Below, one piece after another: positions 10,201-17,995 of a stretch of DNA of 50,241 nucleotides (positions within the stretch are counted from its first letter, which is position 1; every line of letters begins with the position of its first letter). The translations under genes and the position numbers were made by a program. Below the pieces are notes generated by a model. It was not told where the DNA came from and did no database searches. It worked only from the letters and a program-made list of their open reading frames with translations. The stretch comes from Cytophagales bacterium (lineage in GTDB: Bacteria; Bacteroidota; Bacteroidia; Cytophagales; 172606-1): NCBI GenBank assembly GCA_030448185.1, contig JAUJNL010000032.1, forward strand, positions 1 through 50,241, written 5' to 3'.

Positions 10201-10323
10201 TACGGCCTGGGGTTTTTCGCGGTAAGCCGAAGCATCGGTAGCATATACCGTCCGCATGGCATTATCCAGGTAAAGTTCTCCGCTTAATTGCCGGGAAAGG
10301 GATTCCCATTGATCCTGCTGCAT
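7244..10323 (-). pseudogene. FAD-linked/4Fe-4S oxidoreductase (D-lactate dehydrogenase or glycolate oxidase type), frameshifted near the C-terminus
   Basis: About 1,026 residues if repaired. The N-terminal half is a BBE-less FAD_binding_4 domain (PRAAGTSLAGQ, NNSCGLHS) plus an FAD-oxidase C domain (SGEHGDGRLRGEF). Two Fe-S clusters follow (CSGSGDC...MCPSYMAT; CLSCKGCKAECPSNVDVGK) and then a CCG domain (HGHCHQKAL; SGCCGMAGSFGYEK). Such fused proteins oxidise D-2-hydroxy acids to keto acids and pass electrons to the membrane. The frame breaks at a run of four T (7424-7427): adding one base restores FGYEKEHFAVSQQIGELVLF and the typical end CAPGTSCRHQIKDGTGR. A charged linker of about 30 residues before VYLFCDEF looks like an inserted repeat. 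The function may survive if the break is a sequencing error. Confidence in the family is high, in the exact substrate low. Confidence 0.85.
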
Positions 10324-10562
10324 GTATACTTTATTACTGAGAATGGGTCAAATTACGGGGAAATGACCGGAAGACCAATCAAACCGGTCTCAGAACGAAT
10401 ACTAAGGCACAAAGATAATACAAGGACTAATTTATTATAGTAAAAACAAATTTTATATACATAAATATAAGGGTGCGTTAACGTAAAATTGTGCGAAAAT
10501 GATTCAAATTATTTAACCTGCCACTGTTTTTTTCGTATGCAAATACTACTTAAATAAATCCT
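10324..10562. other. AT-rich intergenic region between divergent genes
   Basis: This 239-bp gap separates the FAD oxidase (minus) from the unknown 261-residue protein (plus), so promoters for both must lie here. It is AT-rich around 10430-10470. I see no repeat, RNA gene or clear TAnnTTTG pair that I would assign. Confidence 0.5.
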
Positions 10563-11348
10563 ATGAGTACGACTACCTACCCGGTTACTTTTCAAAAATT
10601 TGATGCTGCTCTTTCTAAGTTTGACTGGAGCCCTTTTAGCTTGACTTACCGTACCGGATACGAACCCGGAGAACGTATTTACCAGGTAGGAGAATGTGAA
10701 TTCCGGGTGAAGGAAACCCCTCAGGGCTTTACGGATGGCTATGGGCTGACTACTTATCTACGCCCGGAAGAAAATCCGGAAAATCCCGAAACATTGGATC
10801 AGTTGCGGGAAAAAGTGATTCAGCGACTGGAAGAGTCGTACCGGGTTCAGATGATGACCCGCGACAGCCACCAGCGTACCCTATTGCTGCAGCACGTCTG
10901 GGAAACCGAGATCTTACCGCAGGTAGTAGAAGAACTTGAATTTTTTCAGCTTACTAATTACGATCTGGTAGTGCAGGATAATTCATTCCGGCTGCATCTG
11001 GGTGAGGAGCCCCGGATTGATGGGTATAAAGTAGATGACTATATTATTTTGCGTGGCTTTTTTAACCCGCTTGATGTGAGCATCTATGCTTTATATCTCA
11101 ATAAACTGTTCCAGTTCTTCGGGATGCTGCACGAGCCCGGCGACAAAGACTGGGATGGTACCATGTATCGGGTACAGTCTTATATAGATCGGTTTTATAA
11201 TCTGGCTAAAGACTTGCGTAATTTGCTGGAAGACCACCTGCAAGACGAACGGTTTTTGCCGCCTCGGGAATTCCCCGGCTTTATGTCCCAGTTGGATAAC
11301 CGTCTGGAAAATAAAGCTACTGCATTGGGTAAGCCTTACTCTACTTAA
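10563..11348 (+). CDS. Conserved-looking cytosolic protein of unknown function
   Basis: A 261-residue soluble protein with no signal peptide or membrane segment. It begins MSTTTYPVTFQKFDAALSKF, is rich in aromatic and acidic residues, and has a helical middle (EKVIQRLEESYRVQMMTRD) and a Phe/Tyr-rich C-terminal half. I recognise no family motif. A terminator follows 32 bases after the stop, so it is a single-gene unit upstream of hmgA. The normal codon use and composition, and the full-length frame, make it a real gene. Confidence 0.8.
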   Translation: MSTTTYPVTFQKFDAALSKFDWSPFSLTYRTGYEPGERIYQVGECEFRVKETPQGFTDGYGLTTYLRPEENPENPETLDQLREKVIQRLEESYRVQMMTRDSHQRTLLLQHVWETEILPQVVEELEFFQLTNYDLVVQDNSFRLHLGEEPRIDGYKVDDYIILRGFFNPLDVSIYALYLNKLFQFFGMLHEPGDKDWDGTMYRVQSYIDRFYNLAKDLRNLLEDHLQDERFLPPREFPGFMSQLDNRLENKATALGKPYST

Positions 11349-11379
11349 AGTAAAGAAGATAGAACACTGTAAAAATTTC

Positions 11380-11404
11380 AGCCGGGTTATTCCCGGCTTT
11401 TTTG
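11380..11404 (+). terminator. Intrinsic terminator
   Basis: AGCCGGG (11380-11386), loop TTATT, CCCGGCT (11392-11398 region), then TTTTT. A compact classic terminator ending the 261-residue gene and separating it from hmgA. Confidence 0.85.
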
Positions 11405-11521
11405 TGCCCTTATTCGTTATAGTAGATATGAGTATTTTCACAAATAGTATAATATTTTTAATTAAGGGGTAGCTTTGTGTAAATCCCCGCAGGTTCAACT
11501 ACTTTAAACCCACGTGAGTTT

Positions 11522-12697
11522 ATGCCTATCTATCATACACTAGGTCAGGTACCCCGGAAACGGCACACCATTTTTGAAAAGCCCGGCGGAGGATACCATT
11601 ACGAACAGCTTTTCGGCACCGTAGGATTTGATGGGATGTCTTCCCTGATGTACCATCTTCACCGGCCGACGCAGGTGAAAGAACTACTCGAAACCATTGA
11701 CATGACCCCAAAAATTGCGGTAGAAAAGAACCTGCAATCCCGCAAACTAATCGGATTCAATGTGCAGCCCAAAGATGATTTTCTCGAAAGCCGTACGCCG
11801 CTGCTGGTGAACAACGACGTACTCCTGGGCCTGGCGGCACCGCGAAAGTCAGTGAAAGGTTATTTTTATAAAAATGCGGATGCTGACGAACTACTTTTTA
11901 TTCATAAAGGCAAGGGACGCTTACGCACCATGCTGGGCACGATTCCGTTCGAATACGGTGACTACCTGCTTATTCCCCGTGGTATGATCTATCAAATTGA
12001 CTTTGATACCGAAGAAAACCGCCTGCTGTACCTGGAGTCGCATCATCCGATGTATACACCTAAGCGGTACCGTAACTGGTTCGGCCAGTTGCTGGAACAT
12101 TCACCCTATTCGGAACGGGACTACAAAATGCCCCGGGACCTGGAAACCTACGACGAAAAGGGTAACTTCTTGCTGAAGATCAAGAAAGGTGGCGTGCTGC
12201 ATCAGGCCGTGTATGCGTATCATCCATTTGATGTAGTAGGTTGGGACGGCTATAATTTTCCCTGGGGGATATCCATTCACGATTTTGAGCCGATTACAGG
12301 CCGGGTACACCAGCCGCCTCCCGTACACCAGATGTTCGGCACCGATGCCTTTGTGGTGTGTTCATTCTGTCCTCGCTTGTATGATTACCACCCCAAAGCG
12401 GTACCGGCACCCTATAACCACAGCAATATTGATTCGGACGAGGTGCTATACTATGTAGATGGCGATTTTATGAGCCGCAACGACATTGCCCAGGGCCATA
12501 TTACCCTGCATCCCGGAGGTATTCCGCACGGACCGCATCCGGGTGCTATGGAGCGCAGCATCGGCAAGACCAAAACGGACGAACTCGCCGTGATGGTTGA
12601 TACCTTCCGTCCGCTGATGGTTACCGAGGAGGCGCTTACACTGGATGACGGGAAGTATTATAAATCCTGGCTAAGTGGAGACGAGAAAATTAATTAG
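11522..12697 (+). CDS. hmgA: Homogentisate 1,2-dioxygenase
   Basis: A 391-residue cytosolic enzyme that opens the ring of homogentisate to maleylacetoacetate, the step after 4-hydroxyphenylpyruvate dioxygenase in tyrosine degradation. Typical motifs are HKGKGRLRTMLGTIPFEYGD and LLIPRGMIYQ of the cupin fold, YNHSNIDSDEVLYYVDGDF with the iron-binding His and Glu, and HPGGIPHGPHPG with the last His ligand. The length is slightly shorter than the roughly 430 residues of many members, as in the short Bacteroidota forms. TAGCTTTG at 11470-11477 could be a -7 promoter element. The stop codon lies six bases before the GxxExxY inverted-repeat unit, beyond which is hppD. Confidence 0.93.
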   Translation: MPIYHTLGQVPRKRHTIFEKPGGGYHYEQLFGTVGFDGMSSLMYHLHRPTQVKELLETIDMTPKIAVEKNLQSRKLIGFNVQPKDDFLESRTPLLVNNDVLLGLAAPRKSVKGYFYKNADADELLFIHKGKGRLRTMLGTIPFEYGDYLLIPRGMIYQIDFDTEENRLLYLESHHPMYTPKRYRNWFGQLLEHSPYSERDYKMPRDLETYDEKGNFLLKIKKGGVLHQAVYAYHPFDVVGWDGYNFPWGISIHDFEPITGRVHQPPPVHQMFGTDAFVVCSFCPRLYDYHPKAVPAPYNHSNIDSDEVLYYVDGDFMSRNDIAQGHITLHPGGIPHGPHPGAMERSIGKTKTDELAVMVDTFRPLMVTEEALTLDDGKYYKSWLSGDEKIN

Positions 12698-12702
12698 TAT
12701 CA

Positions 12703-13167
12703 TTTCACGCAAAGGCGCAAAGAAAAGAAAGAGTAAGGTAATAGGATGACGGAGAACGAAATTTCGTATAAAGTGATTGGGATTTGTCTGGAATTGCACA
12801 AAACACTGGGTCCGGGTCTCCTTGAATCAGTTTACGAACAGGCCCTTGCGTATGATCTGAGAGAGGCAGGATTTCTGGTTGGTACCCAAGTACCCTTACC
12901 AGTAATTTATAAAGGAATCAGAATGGAAGCAGGATTCAGAGCGGATATAATCGTTGAAAACAAAGTACTGATCGAATTGAAATCGGTAGAGGTGCTGGCT
13001 CCCGTTCACTTTGCTCAAACCTTAACGTACGTGAAACTGAGTGGATTAAAACTCGGCTTACTGATCAACTTTAACACCGTAAAACTCAAAGAAGGTATTC
13101 ACCGCATGGTAAACCATATATAATTTCTTTGCGTCCTTTGCGTAAAACTTTGCGCCTTTGCGTGAAA
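12703..13167 (+). mobile_element. 465-bp unit bounded by perfect 20-bp inverted repeats and carrying a GxxExxY gene
   Basis: The left end TTTCACGCAAAGGCGCAAAG (12703-12722) is an exact inverted copy of the right end (13148-13167). The right side carries a second, variant copy just inside (about 13125-13147, CTTTGCGTCCTTTGCG). The only gene between the ends codes for a GxxExxY protein. The unit begins six bases after the hmgA stop and ends 20 bases before the hppD start, so it interrupts what would otherwise be a tight hmgA-hppD pair. No target-site duplication is evident and no transposase is encoded. The word mobile is inference from the end structure. Confidence 0.65.
12746..13123 (+). CDS. 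GxxExxY family protein (PD-(D/E)XK-like)
   Basis: A 125-residue member of the GxxExxY family. The naming motif is GLLESVY at about residues 27-33. A PD-(D/E)XK nuclease-like core follows: ADIIVENKVLIELKSVEVL, with Asp, Glu and Lys in the right order. The end GLLINFNTVKLKEGIHRMVN is typical of the family. The function is unknown and nuclease activity is inferred from fold only. The gene is intact and sits between inverted repeats of the CACGCAAAGGCGCAAAG type, a setting I recall as common for this family. It lies inside the tyrosine-degradation pair, with no evident functional link to it. Confidence 0.88.
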   Translation: MTENEISYKVIGICLELHKTLGPGLLESVYEQALAYDLREAGFLVGTQVPLPVIYKGIRMEAGFRADIIVENKVLIELKSVEVLAPVHFAQTLTYVKLSGLKLGLLINFNTVKLKEGIHRMVNHI

Positions 13168-13187
13168 AAATTCTAAATAATAAACTT

Positions 13188-14324
13188 ATGATCCCTCAAA
13201 CCACCCCGATCCTCGAAAAAATCATTCCGGAAGCGGAAGACTTTCTGCCCCTGAACGGCACGGATTACCTGGAACTATACGTCGGCAATGCCAAACAAGC
13301 CGCCCACTTTTATAAAACCGCTTTTGGCTTTCAGTCGCTGGCCTATGCCGGCTTAGCCACCGGGTTAAAGGACCGAGAGTCGTACGTAGTGCAGCAGGGT
13401 AAGATCCGGCTGATCCTGACTTCCCCACTCCGCGGAGGTACGGAAATTGGCAAACACATTGATCTGCACGGAGACGGCGTAAAAGCCGTAGCCCTCTGGG
13501 TGGATGATGCCGAAAAATCCTTTCAGGAAACCGTCAAACGCGGCGCTACTCCTTACCTGGAGCCTACCATTGAACGTGACGCCCACGGCGAAACCAAACG
13601 TTCGGGCATTGTAGCCTACGGCGATACGGTGCATACTTTCGTGGAACGCAAAAACTATCACGGAACCTTCCTGCCCGGATTCGTAGAATGGAAATCTACT
13701 TTTAATCCGGCTCCTACGGGCCTTAAATACGTGGATCACATGGTGTGCAATGTAGGCTGGGGCGAGATGAATAAATGGGTCGAATTTTATGCCAAAATCA
13801 TGGGATTTGCCCAACTGGTCTCCTTCGACGATAAGGATATATCCACCGATTACACGGCCCTGATGAGCAAGGTGATGAGTAATGGCAATGGCCGGATCAA
13901 ATTTCCGGTAAACGAGCCGGCCGAAGGTAAGAAGAAATCACAGATTGAGGAGTACCTGGATTTTTACGGCGGCCCTGGTATTCAGCATATTGCCGTAGCT
14001 ACGGATAATATCATTGAAACAGTTACGGACCTGCAAAACCGCGGCGTCGAATTTCTCACCGTTCCCGGCTCTTACTACGAAGACCTGTTGAGTCGCGTCG
14101 GCCAGATCGACGAAGACCTGAAGCCGCTGCAGGAACTAGGTATATTGGTGGACCGGGACGATGAAGGGTATCTGTTGCAGATCTTCACCAAGCCCGTAGA
14201 GCCGCGGCCCACCCTGTTCTTCGAAATTATCCAGCGGAAAGGCGCAAAATCGTTCGGGAAGGGCAATTTCAAGGCCTTATTCGAAGCCATCGAACGGGAA
14301 CAAGCCCTACGCGGCACGCTTTAA
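13188..14324 (+). CDS. hppD: 4-hydroxyphenylpyruvate dioxygenase
   Basis: A 378-residue enzyme converting 4-hydroxyphenylpyruvate to homogentisate, the substrate of HmgA just upstream. Two vicinal-oxygen-chelate domains are present: LELYVGNAKQAAHFYKTAFG (N-terminal) and the catalytic C-terminal one with iron ligands in VDHMVCNVGWGEM (His), GGPGIQHIAVATDNI (His) and LFFEIIQRKG (Glu). The family C-terminus GKGNFKALFEAIEREQ is complete. I chose the ATG at 13188; an upstream TTG at 13158 lies in the inverted repeat of the neighbouring unit and is unlikely. Only 20 bases separate the repeat end from the ATG, so transcription probably reads through from hmgA or starts inside the unit. Confidence 0.95.
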   Translation: MIPQTTPILEKIIPEAEDFLPLNGTDYLELYVGNAKQAAHFYKTAFGFQSLAYAGLATGLKDRESYVVQQGKIRLILTSPLRGGTEIGKHIDLHGDGVKAVALWVDDAEKSFQETVKRGATPYLEPTIERDAHGETKRSGIVAYGDTVHTFVERKNYHGTFLPGFVEWKSTFNPAPTGLKYVDHMVCNVGWGEMNKWVEFYAKIMGFAQLVSFDDKDISTDYTALMSKVMSNGNGRIKFPVNEPAEGKKKSQIEEYLDFYGGPGIQHIAVATDNIIETVTDLQNRGVEFLTVPGSYYEDLLSRVGQIDEDLKPLQELGILVDRDDEGYLLQIFTKPVEPRPTLFFEIIQRKGAKSFGKGNFKALFEAIEREQALRGTL

Positions 14325-14791
14325 ATCGATGTCTGATGTTCGATTAACCGCGTTGAGCCCTTCGGGGTTGTCGATGTTCGGGGAATAAGCGGCAGTAGCA
14401 GGAAAAAGGAGGTATGAGGTAGAAAGCAGGAGAAGTGAACAGTCCTTACCTACGGAATAAAAATAAAAAACTTAAATTCCTTGAGGGGAAAGGCCCGGCA
14501 GAAAAGCGGGGTGCGGGTTGATTAGTAGCGGGGAAGCGTTTTTATGCCTAGACCTTTCTTTGTTACTTTCTTTGGGGCAATGCCAAAGAAAGTAAGTGCC
14601 TCCTGAGAAGAATGTAAGAGGTAAAGTACAAATTCAGATAAGAAAATCTAAGAATTCAGCCTTAATCTTAGCCTTTTGAGCAAGCGGAACCACTAAATAA
14701 GCAGTTCCAAAGATCAATTATATATTATATTTTCACCTGCCCCGCAAAATAAGCATCTTTACGGTCCACCCCGACCGCCTATTACTACCCA
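14325..14791. repeat. Non-coding gap with a dispersed repeat
   Basis: No gene was found here. Short ATGTTCGAT-type words occur at 14327-14346 and 14368-14378. From about 14477 to 14632 there is a copy of a repeat also present at 30222-30455, sharing GGAAAGGCCCGGCAGAA, AAAGCGGGGTG, GCGGGGAAGCGTTTTTATGC and AATGTAAGAGGTAAA. Within it TTACTTTCTTTGG (14563-14575) and CCAAAGAAAGTAA (14583-14595) form a perfect 13-bp hairpin with a 7-base loop. Confidence 0.7.
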
Positions 14792-15738
14792 ATGCGAGAC
14801 ATCACCGGAAAACAGATATCCCTTCGTACCGCCAAAGCAGTAGCCGTAGTCCTTTGCAGCCGCGAAACCCTGGAAATGGTGCAGAACAATACTTTGCCTA
14901 AAGGCGATGCCCTGAATGTAGCCAGAGCTGCGGGCCCCCGGCCGCTAAGAATACCCAAATGCTGATTCCGCACTGTCATCCCGTTTCCATTGATGGAATG
15001 GATATCTATTACAAATACCTGCAACCGGGCAGGATTTCGACGAACTGGAGAGGCCTGCAGGGCAAATACGGCGTAGTTATTTACGGAGAAGGCAAATCTA
15101 TTGGCCGTACCGGCATTGAAATGGAAACCCTGACCGCCGTTTCCATCAGTGCCCTCACGATTTAGGATTTGCTTAAACCATTGGCTGATCCGGAAATGGA
15201 GATTACCTCGGTAAAACTGCTGAAGAAACCGGGGGTAAATCGACCGGAAAAGTCTCTCCAAAGTAAGTCACCGCGCCGCTGTGCTGGTATGCTCCGATTC
15301 CACGGCTGCCGCAAAACGTGAAGACCGCTCCGGAGTGATTATTCAGGAAATGCTCAAAGCCCATAACGCCGAAATTGCCGACTACAAAATTGTGCCTGAC
15401 GAACCAACCGCTATACAGCAACAGATAAAAGCCCGTTGCTCAGGACATTCCTTTATTTTTACCACCGGCGGTACCGGATTAGGACCCAGAGACAGTATTC
15501 ATCGAGGCGCGGTAAAAGCCACCCTAGAACGGGATGCCGACGGAATTACCGAAGCTATGCGGTCTTACGGACAAATGCGGACGCCCCTAGCCATGATGTC
15601 ACGCGGGGTCGCCGGCTCAATGGGTAATACCCTGATCGTAACCCTGCCCGGTAGTTCCGACGGGGCCCGCGAATCCCTGAAGCCATTCTTCCGGCCATCT
15701 TCCATGCCCGCAGCATGATGCTGGGCGGCGGACATTGA
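14792..15738 (+). pseudogene. moaCB: Broken moaC-moaB fusion (molybdenum cofactor synthesis)
   Basis: Read across frames this is one protein of about 310 residues. The MoaC half (MRDITGKQISLRTAKAVAVV, LIPHCHPVSIDGMD, GKSIGRTGIEMETLTAVS) makes cyclic pyranopterin monophosphate. The MoaB/Mog half (VLVCSDSTAAAKREDRSGVI, FIFTTGGTGLGPRD, MMSRGVAGSMGNTLI, then LGGGH) handles molybdopterin adenylylation or binding. Five lesions are visible: apparent 1-base losses at the C run 14935-14939, at 15226-15228, at 15260-15263 and at 15679-15682, and a TAG at 15163-15165 where the family has Tyr (ALTI-Y-DLLKPL). The segment around 15480-15510 may hold another compensated shift. The otherwise good conservation implies recent loss or sequencing error. 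moeA follows after an inverted-repeat block. Confidence 0.85.
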
Positions 15739-15739
15739 T

Positions 15740-16614
15740 TGTCCGAACTTTGATTTACTTGATTAAAGGATTACCCTGATTTGGTAAATGGTAAAGGTTA
15801 AATGGGGAAGCTATAATAGGTTAAAAATCAACAATTTATGCTTATTTCATTGAGTATTCAACACTCAAAATTTACCATTATCCTCTCGTTAAGTGTAGTC
15901 TTCAGACTACGTCCAAGTACATGCCAGTCTTCAGACTGACAAATAGAAAGTTAATAAAAGTTCATAAAAATTAGACTATTCTGGACTAAGAAGGTTCCTT
16001 CTGGGAATGCACAGTTATAAAGATGCAATTATCCTCCTTGTTTCCTGCCTTCTTCCTTCTCCAGTTAGTTCGAAGATTGGCACGTATTGGACGTAGTCTG
16101 AAGACTACGCCCAACACTGGGAGAAGCTATAAGAGGTAAAAATTAACTATTCACGCTTATTACATTGAGCATTCATCATTCAAAATTTACCATTATCCCC
16201 TGATTTCAGTATGCTTTAGTTGGGCGTAGTCTTCAGACTACGTCCGAGTACGTGCCAGTCTTCAGACTGGCGAATAGATAAATAAAGTATTCTATGGAAA
16301 GTGAGTTTTGTTTAAGCTAAGGTGTTATAAGAAGATTCCTTTCGGCAATGGTAGCTGGAAAGAAGCTCTTAATTGACTAGTGCATTAAGTATGAGTTATC
16401 TCGACAGTACTTTTCACCAATTCATTGAATATCAAAAACCCGGTGTTGCGAGATCTATCATTTAACTCGTTCTTGCTGCACTAGTAATTTACGTGCCGCC
16501 TTGCGCCAGCGTCTTCAGACTGGCGCAAGGCCGCACGTAATCTGAAGACTACGCCCAACACTGGAAAATACTAATCATGGTAATCCTTCAATCAAGTAAA
16601 TCAAGGTTCAGACA
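15740..16614. repeat. 875-bp inverted-repeat-bounded block of palindromes between moaCB and moeA
   Basis: The ends are 40-bp inverted repeats (15740-15779 and 16575-16614) agreeing at about 36 positions, each containing GATTTACTTGATT or its complement. The left arm starts one base after the moaCB stop; the right arm ends at the base before the moeA ATG. Inside are two related direct-repeat units (about 15803-16110 and 16120-16555). Each has an AT-rich leader (TTACCATTATCC), a GTAGTCTTCAGACTAC palindrome, a CCAGTCTTCAGACTG palindrome and a closing copy ending ACTACGCCCAACACTGG. No open reading frame of note is present. Confidence 0.75.
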
Positions 16615-17808
16615 ATGACCTCCGTTGCAGCAGCTATCCAACTCATTACCCAACAAGCCCGGACCTTTGGGACCGAAGAAGTCCCGATTGAGGACGCTAG
16701 TGGAAGGGTGTTGGCTCAAGATATTGTTGCGGAACGTGATTACCCGCCCTTCAACCGTTCGGCCATGGATGGGTATGCCGTGCAGGCAGCCGATTTCATT
16801 GGAAGAAAGGAAGTGAGGTTGCAACTGCTCGAAAAACTCCATGCCGGGAAAGTTGCCACTCAGGAAGTTACTGCGGGTACTTGTATCAAAATCATGACCG
16901 GCGCCCCGGTTCCCCAAGGCGCTGATGCAGTCGTCAAAGTAGAGGACACCCGGGAAGAAGGCGAAACTGTTTTTTTCAATACGGAATCCATACAATCCGG
17001 ACAGCACATTGCCAAACAAGGCGAAGATGCCCGTCAGGGAGACCGGGTGGTCTCCCAAGGGCAATTGATCGATACGCCACTGAGCAGTGTCCTAGCCGTT
17101 ACCGGAACCTACCGGGTGAAAGCGGAAAAACTTCCGACAGTGGCCATTATTTCAACCGGGAATGAAATTATGCCCGTCCACGCCGACTTGCTGCCCCATC
17201 AGATCCGGGATTCCAATTCCTACGCAGTGGGTTCTTTTTTCCGGAAATTTGGCATTGTCAAGATTACCAAAGCCCTGGTGCGGGATGACAAAGAGAGTCT
17301 GCGGGAAACCATTGACCGCCTGCTGGAAAACGATATGCTGGTATTATCCGGAGGGGTCTCTAAAGGAGAGGCCGACTACGTACCCGAAGTATTGAAGTCG
17401 CTGGGAGTAAAGGAAGTCTTTCACCGGGTACGGATAAAACCGGGTGCGCCCTTGTGGTTTGGCATTTCAGATCGGGGAGGAGTGGTATTTGGCTTACCCG
17501 GAAACCCCGTTTCGGTACAGGTAGCCTGCCGGATTTTCATAGAATCGTATCTGCGGAGATGCTTTGGTCTGGAGCCCGTCCAGCCTATTTACTTGCCATT
17601 TAAAGCCAGCCGGCCTCGAAAAACCACACTGGATGAGTTTTTTCCGGGCAAAATACTGACCGAAGCTTACCATTCCGGCTTAGTGCCGGTCCGGTACAAC
17701 GGTAGTGGCGATATTGCTGCTACCCTGGGCAGTGACGGGATCTGTCTGCATCCCGGAGGCGTAGAACAGTTAACCGAAGGAATGCCAGTTGCCTTTTACC
17801 CGTGGTGA
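16615..17808 (+). CDS. moeA: Molybdopterin molybdenumtransferase MoeA
   Basis: A 397-residue cytosolic enzyme that inserts molybdate into adenylylated molybdopterin, the last common step of molybdenum cofactor synthesis. All family blocks are present in order: PPFNRSAMDGYAVQA, IMTGAPVPQGADAVVKVED, STGNEIMPV, QIRDSNSY, VLSGGVSKGEADYVPEVL, VRIKPGAPLWFG and FGLPGNPVSVQVACRIF. The length is normal. The start codon directly abuts the right arm of the inverted-repeat block, so the leader of this mRNA would begin inside that repeat. Unlike moaCB just upstream, the frame is intact. It probably serves the FdhF/YdeP-type enzyme at the end of the window. Confidence 0.95.
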   Translation: MTSVAAAIQLITQQARTFGTEEVPIEDASGRVLAQDIVAERDYPPFNRSAMDGYAVQAADFIGRKEVRLQLLEKLHAGKVATQEVTAGTCIKIMTGAPVPQGADAVVKVEDTREEGETVFFNTESIQSGQHIAKQGEDARQGDRVVSQGQLIDTPLSSVLAVTGTYRVKAEKLPTVAIISTGNEIMPVHADLLPHQIRDSNSYAVGSFFRKFGIVKITKALVRDDKESLRETIDRLLENDMLVLSGGVSKGEADYVPEVLKSLGVKEVFHRVRIKPGAPLWFGISDRGGVVFGLPGNPVSVQVACRIFIESYLRRCFGLEPVQPIYLPFKASRPRKTTLDEFFPGKILTEAYHSGLVPVRYNGSGDIAATLGSDGICLHPGGVEQLTEGMPVAFYPW

Positions 17809-17879
17809 GTTTTGGTCAGAAAGAATTGTTGGGCCAAAGGCATCTATAACCCCAAACATTTTATTAAACTTACAGGCAC

Positions 17880-17985
17880 GTTATGAATTTCCGGTTTCGA
17901 GTTTTTAGTTTCCGGTTGCCAGTTTACTCTAGACAACCAAAAACTGTCAACTAAAAACCCGAAACCGTAAACCAACCACCTAAAC
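17880..17985. repeat. Low-complexity intergenic repeat (TTTCCGGTT / AACCGAAA words)
   Basis: A first half rich in GTTTCCGG and AGTTTCCGGTTGCCAGTTT words is followed by AACTAAAAACCCGAAACC and similar words, together forming a loose inverted repeat upstream of kdgK. The same vocabulary (GTTAGTTTCCGGTTTTTT) appears inside the FAD oxidase gene near 7990-8010. No gene is present. Confidence 0.5.
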
Positions 17986-17995
17986 CGACTGCCCC

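Noticed and set aside
13158..13187. An upstream TTG start for hppD
   Set aside because: It lies inside the inverted repeat of the GxxExxY unit, and the family N-terminus fits the ATG at 13188.
15803..16555. Regular repeats that could suggest a CRISPR array
   Set aside because: The repeats are palindromes in alternating orientation within long direct units, not 24-40-bp repeats with even spacers, and no cas genes are present.
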